From NCBI RefSeq assembly GCF_039536245.1, contig NZ_BAAAYN010000026.1:120105-184104 (forward strand): a stretch of DNA of 64,000 nt, in the 5' to 3' direction. This stretch comes from Cryptosporangium minutisporangium. Its GTDB lineage: Bacteria > Actinomycetota > Actinomycetes > Mycobacteriales > Cryptosporangiaceae. Both the position numbers and the translations under genes were made by a program. Under the pieces are notes generated by a model. That model worked only from the letters and a program-made list of their open reading frames with translations. It ran no database searches and was not told where the DNA came from. Below, piece by piece: positions 1-9,218 of the stretch; positions within the stretch are counted from its first letter, which is position 1; every line of letters starts with the position of its first letter.

Positions 1-73
1 ACGCGGGACCTCCCGTGGGCGGTGCCCGGCCGCGTGGCACACCTGGGCGGCCCGGTGTCGAGGTGACAAGAAA

Positions 74-111
74 CACAGTGGCCGCCGCCCGGAGCGGGCG
101 CGGCCACTGTG
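74..111. terminator. Rho-independent-type hairpin
   Basis: Eleven-nucleotide arms CACAGTGGCCG and CGGCCACTGTG pair perfectly, and the inner CGCCC/GGGCG extends the stem. Read on the minus strand the hairpin is followed by TTTCTTG, which suits a terminator for the minus-strand DUF3040 gene that ends at 230. Read on the plus strand it is followed by AAAACTG, so it may also act for a gene outside the window. Confidence 0.7.
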
Positions 112-144
112 AAAACTGCGTGCGGGAGCGTCACCTGAGACGCC

Positions 145-173
145 TGCGCTGACCGGTGCTACCGGTCAGCGCA
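145..173. terminator. Short-loop hairpin downstream of the DUF3040 gene
   Basis: Thirteen-base-pair perfect stem (TGCGCTGACCGGT with its complement) around a three-base loop. It lies between the stop of the DUF3040 gene and the hairpin at 74-111, so minus-strand transcripts meet two hairpins in a row. No clear U tract follows. Confidence 0.55.
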
Positions 174-229
174 GAGGTACTCGAAGACGGGGAGTGCCGA
201 CGACGGTCGACGCTCCCCGCTCGCTGCGG

Positions 230-646
230 TCAGCGATCCTCGTCGGCCCGGCGCCGCCACCGCTCCTCGAGGCGATCGAGAAGCGACGACCGGTGCCCCC
301 GGCTCCGTCCCTTGGTCTTCGGCTCGCTACCGACGGCGTGGAGGGGCCTCTGTTCACCGCGTCCGGTGTACAGGTAGGACTGGACCCCCAGCACGGCGGC
401 ACCGAACATCACGACGAAACCGAGGATCCCCAGCAGCGGCACTCCACCAGGGGCGATCTTGCTGACCAGGCCGAAGACCATGATCGCAACACCAGCGAGG
501 AACAGAGCGACCGCGAGCGCACCACGTCGGACTGCGCGATGCCGGGGGTCGGTCGAGCGCACCTTGTCCGCGAACTTCGGATCATCCGCGAGCAAGCCGC
601 GCTCGATCTGCTCGAGCAGCCTTTGCTCGTTCTCAGAGAGCGGCAC
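230..646 (-). CDS. DUF3040 family membrane protein
   Basis: A 138-residue protein starting MPLSENEQRLLEQIERGL, the signature opening of the DUF3040 family. Two hydrophobic segments (about residues 42-62 and 67-88) predict a small membrane protein with both ends on one side. The C-terminal 45 residues are strongly basic (RSRGHRSS, ERWRRRADEDR). The GTG start has a good ribosome site (GGGGAGGA) about five bases upstream. The gene sits 200 bp downstream of dinB on the same strand, a common actinobacterial pairing. The family has no established biochemical role. Confidence 0.85.
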   Translation of the reverse strand: MPLSENEQRLLEQIERGLLADDPKFADKVRSTDPRHRAVRRGALAVALFLAGVAIMVFGLVSKIAPGGVPLLGILGFVVMFGAAVLGVQSYLYTGRGEQRPLHAVGSEPKTKGRSRGHRSSLLDRLEERWRRRADEDR

Positions 647-847
647 GGCACTCCTCCCCGCTCTTCAGGGCCGCTCCAACCGATCCGGAAGCCCGGACAT
701 GGGCGACCGCCGTGGAACGGCCATTGCGGCTTTCCGACCATGAGTTTACGAGCGGTCCGCGATGTCGGAAAGACAGACGGCCACGCTGGTAGTCGGGGAC
801 CGGACAGGACACGGTCGAGAGGCGGTGTTCACTGCTCCGAAACCCGA

Positions 848-2134
848 TCACGGCTGTCCGTTTCCCTCCCCGTAGCCCTCTTTCGGGACCTTCTGACCTT
901 TTCTTTCCCCACGATCCGCCGGACGCACCAACGCCGCCGGACGAACCGCACCGATTCCGAATCGCCGCACTGCCGCGTCCACCGCGCGGTCGGCTTCGGT
1001 CCAGCCGCGGTCGGCTTCCCCGAGCGTCGGCTGGCGAGCGACTGCCGCCGCCGAACCGATCCCTTCCACCCGGACACCGACCAGACGGATCGGCATCGTG
1101 GGCGACAACCCAACATACAATCGCCGCGCTGTGTCGTAGATCTCTTGGGTGCCGTCGGTCGGCGACGGCAACGTGCGCGACCGGTTGACCGTGGAGAAGT
1201 CCGCGAACCGTACCTTGATCACGACTGTTCTCCCCACCTGCCCGGTCGACCGCAGACGGGCCGCCGTCTTCTCCGCTAGACGGAGTAGTTCCCGATTGAT
1301 CGTTTCCGAATCCGACTGGTCGACGTCGAACGTCTCTTCGGCCCCGATCGACTTGTCGGCCGTGTCCGGGACGACCGACCGCGGGTCGCGGCCCCAGGCC
1401 AACGCGTGCAGGTGAGCGGATTGCGCCGCCCCCACCGAGCGACGGAGCACCGGCAACGGCAGCCGGGCGAGGTCACCGACGGTCTTGAGACCCAGCCGGT
1501 CGAGCTGCTCGCCCGTGCGGTCGCCGACGCCCCAGAGCGCACCGACCGGGAGCGGGTGCAGGAAATCGAGGACGCCGTCGGCCGCCACCACCTGCAGACC
1601 GTCGGGCTTGCACAGCGTCGAAGCGAGCTTGGCCACGAACTTGGTCGTCGCGACGCCGACCGAGCAGGTGATCTGCTGCTCGTCGTGGACCCGCTCGCGG
1701 ATCAACTGCCCGATCCGGGCCGGGGAGCCGAGCAGCCGCTGGGCGCCGGCGACGTCGAGGAACGCCTCGTCGAGGCTGAGCGGCTCGACCAACGGCGTGA
1801 CGTCGCGGAAGATTTTCATCACCGCGGTGGATACCTCGGTGTAGGCGCCGTGCTGGGGCTGGATGTACACGGCCTGTGGACACAGCCGCCGGGCCCGGGC
1901 GGTCGGCATCGCGCTCCGCACCCCGAACCGGCGCGCTTCGTAGCTGGCGGACGAGACGACCCCGCGTGGGCCGGTGCCGCCGACCACCACCGGGCGTCCC
2001 CGCAGCGAGGGATCGCGGCGGACCTCGACCGAGACGAAGAACGCGTCCATGTCGACGTGCAGGATCCGGCACCCGGTGTCGTCGGCGGACCCGTCCCCCG
2101 GCCCCACCCGCCCCAGCCCTTGACTCCTACCCAT
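848..2134 (-). CDS. dinB: DNA polymerase IV (Y family)
   Basis: Translesion DNA polymerase. The Y-family catalytic motifs are present: DMDAFFVSVE near the N-terminus and SLDEAFLDV further on, followed by the little-finger region. The acidic metal ligands are intact, unlike those of the ImuB-type protein at 7656-9218. The start is uncertain: ATG at 2134 gives 428 residues and begins MGRSQGLG, while a start at 2176 would add 14 residues, and neither has a strong ribosome site. A QPTLGE stretch near the C-terminus is the closest match to a sliding-clamp binding motif. I see no LexA palindrome in the roughly 140 bp upstream, so it need not be induced with the dnaE2 operon. Confidence 0.9.
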   Translation of the reverse strand: MGRSQGLGRVGPGDGSADDTGCRILHVDMDAFFVSVEVRRDPSLRGRPVVVGGTGPRGVVSSASYEARRFGVRSAMPTARARRLCPQAVYIQPQHGAYTEVSTAVMKIFRDVTPLVEPLSLDEAFLDVAGAQRLLGSPARIGQLIRERVHDEQQITCSVGVATTKFVAKLASTLCKPDGLQVVAADGVLDFLHPLPVGALWGVGDRTGEQLDRLGLKTVGDLARLPLPVLRRSVGAAQSAHLHALAWGRDPRSVVPDTADKSIGAEETFDVDQSDSETINRELLRLAEKTAARLRSTGQVGRTVVIKVRFADFSTVNRSRTLPSPTDGTQEIYDTARRLYVGLSPTMPIRLVGVRVEGIGSAAAVARQPTLGEADRGWTEADRAVDAAVRRFGIGAVRPAALVRPADRGERKGQKVPKEGYGEGNGQP

Positions 2135-2276
2135 GCTGCACGGCCCGTCGTGAACGACGCTGACAGCCGCGCGCAAGGCCTTGAGACCACAGCAAGGTCG
2201 CGGCGGCCTCGCGCGCGGACGTCAGCCCCGCCCACGACGGGCTCCAGGTCCGAAGTTCGGGGAGCATGCTCGGAGC

Positions 2277-3491
2277 TTAGGCGGTGCCTCCGACACTTCG
2301 ACCCTCTCGAGCGAGGAGGAGGGGCACCTCGAGGTCGGACTGCGCGATCGAACCGTGGAGGCCGACGAGGCGGGACTCGCGGGGCTCCTGCTCGGTCGCG
2401 ATCAGCGCGGTCTCCGGGCCCGCCGCGACGATCACGTCACCGAGCCGTCCCAGCAGCTCCGGCCGCACCCGTGGCCCGAACCAGCCGGCCTCCACCGCCG
2501 CGTCCCTGGAGAGCACCCAGGCAGCGTTGCCGAGCGTCTCCGCCCACGCCGCGAGGACGTCGTCCGCGGCGCCGGGGACCGCGTACACGTGCCGGGCCCG
2601 CGCCTCGCCGCCGAGCAGTGCCACCCCCTCGCCGAGCGCGGGATAAGCGTCCAGGTCGATCCGGACGGGAGGGTCGACCATGCCGTGATCACCGGTGACG
2701 ACCAGCAGGGCGTCCGGGGGCAGCGCCGCGGCCAGCCGCTCCACCATCCGGTCGGCCACCGCGAGCTCGTGCCGCCAGGCGGCCGAACGCGACCCGTAGA
2801 CGTGCCCGGTGCCGTCGACCGTCGAGTAGTAGGCGACGGTCAGCGAGCGCGGTTGTTCAGCGACCGCCTCCGCCGTGCGGGCCACCAATGCGCCGGGGCT
2901 GTCCGCCGGCCGGTACTCCGGCCCTCTCCAGACCGCTCGGGTCAGTGGGGATTGCGCGAACGCCCCCGGACCGACGTGGAACCCCGGTAGGCCGGCCGCC
3001 ACCGCTTGCTCGAACACGGTCGGCCGGGGCTGCCACCGCTCCGGCACGGTCGTCTTGTCCCAGCGCAGCAGGTTGAGCAGCACACCGCGCTCGGGATCGC
3101 GCACTTGGTAGCCGAACATCCCGTGCTCGCCCGGCGGCAGCCCGGTGCCGAAGCCGGCCATGCTCGTCGCGGTCGTGGACGGGAAGCCGACGGTCAGCGG
3201 TGGCTCCCCGTCGAGCGACGCGAGGAAAGGCGCGTCGGCGGTGTGCTGCCGCAGCAGAGCCGTGCCCAGACCGTCCACGATCAAGACGCAGACCCGGTTC
3301 GCAGCCGGTAGCCGCAGCCGGTCCGAGTATTCGCCGTCGGGGGACTGACCGTCCGCCTCGTCGAGGCGGACGCCGAGCGCCCGGACCGCCGCCGGCAGCA
3401 GTTCCGCCGCGGACCGACGCCCGTACGCGGGTGGGACCGGCGCACCGAGCGCGGTCGAGCCGCCGGGCTCGGCCGGAGGGGCGGTCGTCAC
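2277..3491 (-). CDS. Alkaline phosphatase superfamily nucleotide pyrophosphatase/phosphodiesterase
   Basis: A 404-residue enzyme of the type I phosphodiesterase/nucleotide pyrophosphatase group. Metal-site motifs are visible: CVLIVDGLG near residue 65, GFPSTTATSMAGF (nucleophile Thr region), VDGTGHVYG and TGDHGMVDPP. There is no signal peptide, so it is probably cytoplasmic. GTG at 3491 was chosen as start because it overlaps the stop of the upstream methyltransferase (GTGA). The frame stays open upstream to 3647, but that extension is arginine-rich and lies inside the neighbouring gene. The overlap argues for translational coupling with the methyltransferase. The substrate is unknown. Confidence 0.85.
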   Translation of the reverse strand: MTTAPPAEPGGSTALGAPVPPAYGRRSAAELLPAAVRALGVRLDEADGQSPDGEYSDRLRLPAANRVCVLIVDGLGTALLRQHTADAPFLASLDGEPPLTVGFPSTTATSMAGFGTGLPPGEHGMFGYQVRDPERGVLLNLLRWDKTTVPERWQPRPTVFEQAVAAGLPGFHVGPGAFAQSPLTRAVWRGPEYRPADSPGALVARTAEAVAEQPRSLTVAYYSTVDGTGHVYGSRSAAWRHELAVADRMVERLAAALPPDALLVVTGDHGMVDPPVRIDLDAYPALGEGVALLGGEARARHVYAVPGAADDVLAAWAETLGNAAWVLSRDAAVEAGWFGPRVRPELLGRLGDVIVAAGPETALIATEQEPRESRLVGLHGSIAQSDLEVPLLLAREGRSVGGTA

Positions 3492-4210
3492 CGCCGGGCC
3501 AGGACGTGGAGCTGGGTAGCGATGTCCCGGTACGGCGGACGCTCGGCCAGCGCCAGTTCGAGTGCCACCAGTGCCTCCAGCGCGTCGGGCTCGACGTCGA
3601 CGACGGCGCCCGGCACCAGGTCGGCGAGCACCCGGACACCGTGCCACCGTTCGGGCGCAAGGCCGGCCTTGGTGACGAGCGCGGCGAGCGCCTCCAAGTC
3701 ATAGCGGCGGGGCTCCAGGTCGCCGCTGAGCGCGTCCTGGGCTTGACCGAAGTGCCCGGCCAGAGCCCGCGCGAGCACCGTCGCGACCCGGTTGGCCACC
3801 AGCACGCTCGCGCACCCACCGGGACGCAGCGCCGCGGCCACCGCCGCGAGCGTCCGGGCGGGATCGTCGACGACCTCCAGGACGCTGTGGCAGAGCACCA
3901 CGTCGGCGGTGCCGGGCTCGACCAGGTTGGGCAGATCGTCGGCGTCGCCCTGGTACGCGGTGATCCGGTCGGCGACGTCACGCTCGGCGGCCCGCCGGGC
4001 CAGCGCGGCGAGCGCGTCCGGGCTCGGATCCACCACCGTGACCCGGTGCCCAGCCTTGGCCAGCGGGACCGCGAAGCCGCCGGTACCGCCGCCGGCGTCG
4101 ACGACGTGCGCGGGGGCACCGTCGGTCGCGGCACGACGGTCGAGCTCCGCGTTCAGCACGGCCCAGACCACGGCGTAGCGCGGGTTGGCCTGCGTGCGGG
4201 TGCGGGGCAC
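3488..4210 (-). CDS. Class I SAM-dependent methyltransferase
   Basis: A 240-residue Rossmann methyltransferase with SAM-binding motif I VVDAGGGTGGFAVPLA (about residues 36-51), the acidic VVDPSP at the end of strand 2, and VVLCHSVLEVVDDP as motif IV. The overall look resembles the CmoA/SmtA-like small-molecule or tRNA methyltransferases, but the substrate cannot be read from the sequence. Its stop overlaps the start of the phosphodiesterase downstream. Actinobacteria often keep this gene near dinB. There is a 51-bp gap to dnaE2 upstream, so read-through from the mutasome operon is possible. Confidence 0.85.
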   Translation of the reverse strand: MPRTRTQANPRYAVVWAVLNAELDRRAATDGAPAHVVDAGGGTGGFAVPLAKAGHRVTVVDPSPDALAALARRAAERDVADRITAYQGDADDLPNLVEPGTADVVLCHSVLEVVDDPARTLAAVAAALRPGGCASVLVANRVATVLARALAGHFGQAQDALSGDLEPRRYDLEALAALVTKAGLAPERWHGVRVLADLVPGAVVDVEPDALEALVALELALAERPPYRDIATQLHVLARR

Positions 4211-4261
4211 TGGAGCACCTCCGGAGTTCGAGATCGTTCCCGTCGACCCTAGTGCCGCGGC

Positions 4262-7200
4262 TCACCGGAAGTCGCGCGACGTCGACGTCACCCGCAGCGG
4301 CAACGGCTCCAGCACCTCCGCGCTCACGCCGATCACACCCTCGACGTTCTGCAGCCGTCCGCGCACCAGCAGCGCCGCCGAGCCGCGCGCGACCCGCCGG
4401 TACCGGGTCCAGACCCCCTGCGTGCAGACGACGTTGAGCATCCCGGTCTCGTCCTCGAGGTTGACGAACGTGACGCCGCCCGCGGTCGCCGGCCGCTGCC
4501 GGTGCGTCACCACCCCACCGACCAGCACCCGGCTCCCGTCCCGGAACGCACCGAGCGACGCGATCGGTACCGCGCCCCGGGCGTCCAACTGCGAACGGAC
4601 GAACTGCGTCGGGTAGCTGTCCGGCGAGACCCCGGTCGCCCAGACGTCCGCGATCGCCTCCTCGACCTCCGACATCCCGGGCAGCATCGGCGCCTCCACC
4701 CCGATCACGACCCCGGCGAGCCGGTCGGGCCGCCCCTGCGCCACCGCGCCGGCGGCCCAGAGCGCGGCCCGCCGGGAGAGCCCGAAACAGTCGAAGGCCC
4801 CGGCCGTGGCCAGCGCCTCGACCTGCGCGGTGGTGAGCGCGATCCGCTGCGTCAGGTTCGTCATGTCGGTGTACGGGCCGTGCTCCGCTCGCTCGGCCAC
4901 CAGCCGGTCCGCCAGGTCGTCGCCGATCGTCCGGACCGCGGCGAGCCCCAGCCGGACCGCGTGGTCGAGCCGGGGTGGTGTCCCCGGCGGTGGGAACGCC
5001 GAGGGGCCGTCCGGCACGCCCAGCGGCTCCAGCGTGGCCTTGGCCAGGCTCGCGTTGAGATCGGGCCCGCGCACCGTGACGCCGTGCCGCCGGGCGTCGG
5101 CGACCAGCGACTGGGGCGAGTAGAACCCCATCGGCTGGGCGGCGAGCAACGCGGCGCAGAACGCGGCTGGGAAGTACCGCTTGAACCAGGAGCTGTAGAG
5201 CACCAGCGCGGCGAAGCTCATCGCGTGGCTCTCCGGGAAGCCGAAGTTCGCGAACGCGGCGAGCTGGCCGAAGATCTGGTCGGCGAGCTCGCCGGTGATG
5301 CCGTTCGCGGCCATGCCGGCGTAGAAGCGATCCCTCAGCGCGTCCATCCGCTCCGGGGACCGTTTCGAGCCGATCGCCCGGCGCAGCTGGTCGGCCTCGG
5401 CCGCGCTGAACCCGGCGACGTCGACCGCCATCTGCATCAGCTGCTCCTGGAACAGCGGGACGCCGAGCGTCTTGTGCAGCGCGTTCTCCAGCAGCGGGTG
5501 GGCGTACCGGGGTTTCTCCTGCCCGTTGCGCCGCCGGATGTACGGGTGCACCGATCCGCCCTGGATCGGCCCCGGCCGGATCAGTGCCACCTCGACGACC
5601 AGGTCGTAGAACTCCCGCGGCTTCAACCGGGGCAGCGTGGCCATCTGGGCCCGGCTCTCGACCTGGAACACCCCGACCGAGTCCGCCTCGCAGAGCATCG
5701 CGTAGACGGCCTTGTCGTCCAGCGGGATCCGGTGCAGGTCGACGAGCAGCCCGTGGTGGTCGCGCACCAGGTCCCGGCAGTAGTGCAGCGCGGTGAGCAT
5801 GCCGAGCCCGAGCAGGTCGAACTTGACCAGCCCGGCGGCCGCGCAGTCGTCCTTGTCCCACTGCAGGACCGTGCGGTTCTCCATCCGGGCCCACTCGATC
5901 GGGCAGACCTCGGTCACCGGCCGGTCGCAGAGCACCATGCCGCCGGAGTGGATGCCCAGGTGACGGGGGAACTTCAACAGCTGCTCGGCCATCTCGGCCA
6001 CCGGCGCGGGCACCTCGGCTTCGCCGATCTTCCCCCAGTGCTCCAGCTGCTTGCTCCACGCGTCCTGCTGGCCGGGTGAGAAACCGAACGCCTTGGCGAC
6101 GTCACGGATCGCCGATTTCGGCCGGTAGCTGATCACGTTCGCGACTTGGGCGGCCCGGCGGCGTCCGTACGTCTCGTAGACGTGCTGGATGACCTCCTCG
6201 CGACGGCCGGACTCGATGTCGAGGTCGATGTCGGGCGGCCCGTCCCGCTCCGGGGCGAGGAACCGCTCGAAGAGCAGCCCGTACCCCACCGCGTCGACGT
6301 TCGTGATGCCCAGCGCGTAACAGACCGCGGAGTTGGCGGCCGAGCCCCGGCCCTGGCAGAAGATGTCGTTCTGTTTGCACCAGGTGGTGATCGACTCGAC
6401 GATCAGGAAGTAGCCGGGGAACCCGAGCCGCTCGATCACGTCCAGCTCGTGGTCGATCTGGGCGTAGGCGTCCGGACGCTCTTTCCGGGTGCCGTACCGG
6501 TCGAGGGCACCGATCTCGGTCAGGTGCCGCAGCCAGCTCATCTCGGTGTGACCGGCCCCGACCTCGCAGTCGGGCAGGTTCGGGGCGATCAGTTGCAGGT
6601 CGAACGCGCACTCGGCGGCTATTTTCGCGGCGTTCGCCACCGCACCCGGGTAGCGGGCGAACAACCGGGCCATCTCCGTACCCGACCGCAGGTGGGCGGT
6701 GGCCGCGGCCGGTAGCCAGCCCTCGATCTCGTCCAAGCTGCGCCGGGCCCGGACCGCGGCGAGTGCGGTGGCCAGCTTGCGCCGGGCCGGCGCCGCGTAG
6801 TGCACGTTGTTGGTCGCGACCAGCTGCAGCCGGTGCTCGGCGGCGAGCGCGGCGAGGACGTCGTTGCGCTCGGAGTCCAGCGGGTCGCCGTGGTCGGTGA
6901 GCTCCACGACGACGTTGTCCCGGCCGAACCGGTCGATCAGGCTCCGCAGCGCCCGGTCGGCGTCGCGCGGCCCGTCGACGACCGGGAGCGTCCCGTCGGC
7001 GCCGGTGGCGTCGAGCGCCCGCCGCACCGTGCCCTTGCGGCAGCCGGTGAGCACCAGCCAGTGCCCGTCGGCGGCCTCGGCCAGCTCGTCCAGCCGGTAG
7101 ACCGGCCGCCCCTTCTCCTCGCCGCGCAGGTGCGCCTCGCTGATCGCCGTACAGAGCCGGCGGTAACCGTCCGGGTCGCGGGCGAGCACCAGCAGATGGT

Positions 7201-7594
7201 CGCCCTCCGGATCGGCCATCCCGTTCTGCGGGCCGGACAGCCCCAGGCTCAGCTCCGCGCCGAACACCGTCGCCAGGCCGTGGGCGGCGGCCGCCTCGGC
7301 GAACCGGACCACCCCGTACATCCCGTCGTGGTCGGTGAGCGCGAGCCCGGTCAGCCCCAGCCGGACCGCCTCCTCGACCAGCTCCTCCGGGTGGCTGGCG
7401 CCGTCGAGGAAGCTGAAGTTCGAGTGGCAGTGCAGCTCGGCGTAGGGAACGGTCTCCCGCGGGCGGGCCGCGGGCGCCGGTTCGTACGCTTCCCGCTTCC
7501 GCGACCAGCCGGGGGCGTCGCCGCCGTCCGGGATCTCCCCGGAGAGCGCGCGCTCCAGCTCCTTCCACGGCACAGGTGGATTGCCCCACCCCAT
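4262..7594 (-). CDS. dnaE2: Error-prone DNA polymerase III alpha subunit
   Basis: C-family polymerase used for damage-induced mutagenesis together with ImuA'/ImuB. The N-terminus carries the PHP domain (ELHCHSNFSFLDG, LALTDHDGMYG). The polymerase core has the catalytic acidic motif PDIDLDIESGRREEV near residue 460, and an OB-fold lies at the C-terminus (VLVGGVVTHRQRP, FVNLEDETG). ATG at 7594 follows a strong AGGGGAG site and gives 1110 residues, about the usual DnaE2 length. A TTG nine codons upstream is less likely. The gene is preceded by imuB with a 61-bp gap, matching the mycobacterial DnaE2 partners. Expression is probably SOS-controlled through the operon promoter near 11,360. Confidence 0.94.
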   Translation of the reverse strand: MGWGNPPVPWKELERALSGEIPDGGDAPGWSRKREAYEPAPAARPRETVPYAELHCHSNFSFLDGASHPEELVEEAVRLGLTGLALTDHDGMYGVVRFAEAAAAHGLATVFGAELSLGLSGPQNGMADPEGDHLLVLARDPDGYRRLCTAISEAHLRGEEKGRPVYRLDELAEAADGHWLVLTGCRKGTVRRALDATGADGTLPVVDGPRDADRALRSLIDRFGRDNVVVELTDHGDPLDSERNDVLAALAAEHRLQLVATNNVHYAAPARRKLATALAAVRARRSLDEIEGWLPAAATAHLRSGTEMARLFARYPGAVANAAKIAAECAFDLQLIAPNLPDCEVGAGHTEMSWLRHLTEIGALDRYGTRKERPDAYAQIDHELDVIERLGFPGYFLIVESITTWCKQNDIFCQGRGSAANSAVCYALGITNVDAVGYGLLFERFLAPERDGPPDIDLDIESGRREEVIQHVYETYGRRRAAQVANVISYRPKSAIRDVAKAFGFSPGQQDAWSKQLEHWGKIGEAEVPAPVAEMAEQLLKFPRHLGIHSGGMVLCDRPVTEVCPIEWARMENRTVLQWDKDDCAAAGLVKFDLLGLGMLTALHYCRDLVRDHHGLLVDLHRIPLDDKAVYAMLCEADSVGVFQVESRAQMATLPRLKPREFYDLVVEVALIRPGPIQGGSVHPYIRRRNGQEKPRYAHPLLENALHKTLGVPLFQEQLMQMAVDVAGFSAAEADQLRRAIGSKRSPERMDALRDRFYAGMAANGITGELADQIFGQLAAFANFGFPESHAMSFAALVLYSSWFKRYFPAAFCAALLAAQPMGFYSPQSLVADARRHGVTVRGPDLNASLAKATLEPLGVPDGPSAFPPPGTPPRLDHAVRLGLAAVRTIGDDLADRLVAERAEHGPYTDMTNLTQRIALTTAQVEALATAGAFDCFGLSRRAALWAAGAVAQGRPDRLAGVVIGVEAPMLPGMSEVEEAIADVWATGVSPDSYPTQFVRSQLDARGAVPIASLGAFRDGSRVLVGGVVTHRQRPATAGGVTFVNLEDETGMLNVVCTQGVWTRYRRVARGSAALLVRGRLQNVEGVIGVSAEVLEPLPLRVTSTSRDFR

Positions 7595-7655
7595 GTCCGT
7601 GCTCCCCTCCCACCCGAACAACTACTGATGCGGACGCCGGACGAGCCGGCGGATC

Positions 7656-9218
7656 TCAGTCGTAGACACCGACGAGCTGCCAGCTACCGCCCTCCAGCGC
7701 GAGCAACAAGGCCGACGGCTCGGTGCCCTCGGCCACGTCCAGCACGACCTGCAGCCAGGCCCGCCGACGGGCTTGCACCGGGCTCCACCAGCGCTCGTCG
7801 GCGGGCCACGGACCGGCCCACCCGAGGACGTCACGGCCGGGACCGCTGCCGAGCCGCACCTGAGCAGGCAGACCGGTGAGTAGGTGCCGGCCGGTCACCC
7901 CGACCGGCTCGCCGTCGGCCCCGAGGACGCTGACCGGAGGCGGACCGGGGGGCACCGTGGCCGGGGCGGGCGGGGGGAGTCGCCCCGGCCACGGTGGTTC
8001 GAGGGGCAACGCCGGCTCCCTGGCGTCACGCCAGGCGACGTACCGGACCCGGCTCTCCGGGTCGCGACCGCCGCCGAGGACCGGCGTCACCACCGCGTCC
8101 GGACCGAGCAGGCCCTGCACCCGGGTCAGCGCCCGGTGCGCCCGCTCGTCGTCGGCGCCGGTGTCGCCCCAGAGACCCAGCTGCGCGCCGCCGTGCTCGA
8201 CGACGTCCTCCGGCGCCAGCCGGACCACGGTGACGCCCGCCGTCGGCCGGTCTTCCCGCGAGCGCCCGGTCAGCCAGCCGTCGAGCTGCCAGCGGACGCG
8301 GTCGGCGATGTCGGCGACGGTGAGCACGCCGTCGTGCCGCCAGGTTCGGCTCAGTTCCTCACCGTTCGCGGTCGCGGCCTCGATGATCAGCCGGGTGCAG
8401 GCGAGCCCGTGGGCGGCGAGCCGCTCGGCGAACTCCTCGGCGAGCGTCCGGGCGACGAACGCGACCGTGTCGACCCGCTCGGCCGGCGGATCGATCTCCC
8501 GGCGGGCCGACAGGTCCACCGGCGGGAGTCGCGCCACCAGCGGGCGGGGCTCCAGCCCACGGGCCAGCCGGTGCGCGGCCGCGCCGTCCGGGCCGAACCG
8601 GGCCAGGACGTCCCGGGCCGGTAGCGCGGCGAAGTCACCCACGGTGTGGACGCCCAGCCGTCGCATCAGGCTCACCAGGTCCGGCCGGTCGACCACCGTG
8701 AGGTCGAGCGGCGCCAGGAACGCCGGGCTCTCCCCGGGCGGAACGATGCCGCCGTGGCGGGCGGCCAGTGCGGCCGCGAACACCCCCTCGGCGACACCAA
8801 CCAGCACTTCGACGCCGCACGCCGCGGCGACGGCGTCCACCACCCGCTCGGCGACCTCCGGCTCCGATCCGAAGTAGCGGGCGGGGCCGCGGACCCGGAA
8901 CGCGCACAGCCCCGGGCGGACGATCTCGACGCCCGGAGCGAGCTCCTCCACCGCCGCGACGATCGGTTCGAACGCCCGCGCGTCCCGATCGGGGTCGGCG
9001 TCGAGCAGCACCAGATCGGGGCAGAGCGCCTGCGCCTCCCGGCGGCGCAGGCCACGGCGGACGTTCTCGGCCCTGGCCACCTCGGAGCAGGCCACCACGC
9101 GGTTCGCGGCGAGCACCGCGACCGGGAGGTGCAGCGGAACGTCGGCGGCGGATGCGGCGGCGACCACCGGCCAGTCCGGCGCCCAGACGGCCGCGACCCG
9201 CGTGGGGGTGGCGCTCAT
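7656..9218 (-). CDS. imuB: ImuB-like Y-family protein (inactive polymerase, mutasome hub)
   Basis: A 520-residue DinB-fold protein. The place where DinB has its DMDAFF catalytic motif reads AAVWAPDWP, so the catalytic carboxylates are missing, as known for ImuB. A beta-clamp-binding motif QLGLW is present near residue 340, matching the QLxLW-type motif that recruits mycobacterial ImuB to the clamp. The proline-rich stretch PPPAPATVPPGPPPV separates the core from a C-terminal partner-interaction region. The ATG start overlaps the stop of the ImuA'-like gene (ATGA). Role from family knowledge: scaffold linking DnaE2 and ImuA' to the replication clamp. Confidence 0.9.
   Translation of the reverse strand: MSATPTRVAAVWAPDWPVVAAASAADVPLHLPVAVLAANRVVACSEVARAENVRRGLRRREAQALCPDLVLLDADPDRDARAFEPIVAAVEELAPGVEIVRPGLCAFRVRGPARYFGSEPEVAERVVDAVAAACGVEVLVGVAEGVFAAALAARHGGIVPPGESPAFLAPLDLTVVDRPDLVSLMRRLGVHTVGDFAALPARDVLARFGPDGAAAHRLARGLEPRPLVARLPPVDLSARREIDPPAERVDTVAFVARTLAEEFAERLAAHGLACTRLIIEAATANGEELSRTWRHDGVLTVADIADRVRWQLDGWLTGRSREDRPTAGVTVVRLAPEDVVEHGGAQLGLWGDTGADDERAHRALTRVQGLLGPDAVVTPVLGGGRDPESRVRYVAWRDAREPALPLEPPWPGRLPPPAPATVPPGPPPVSVLGADGEPVGVTGRHLLTGLPAQVRLGSGPGRDVLGWAGPWPADERWWSPVQARRRAWLQVVLDVAEGTEPSALLLALEGGSWQLVGVYD

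Noticed and set aside
2135..2276. LexA box upstream of dinB
   Set aside because: CCGAAGTTCGG is a small palindrome but lacks the GAAC-N4-GTTC core, so SOS control of dinB is not supported.
848..3491. Long plus-strand frames opposite dinB and the phosphodiesterase
   Set aside because: They are antisense shadows: rich in Arg, Pro and Gly, without family motifs or ribosome sites, against well-supported minus-strand genes.
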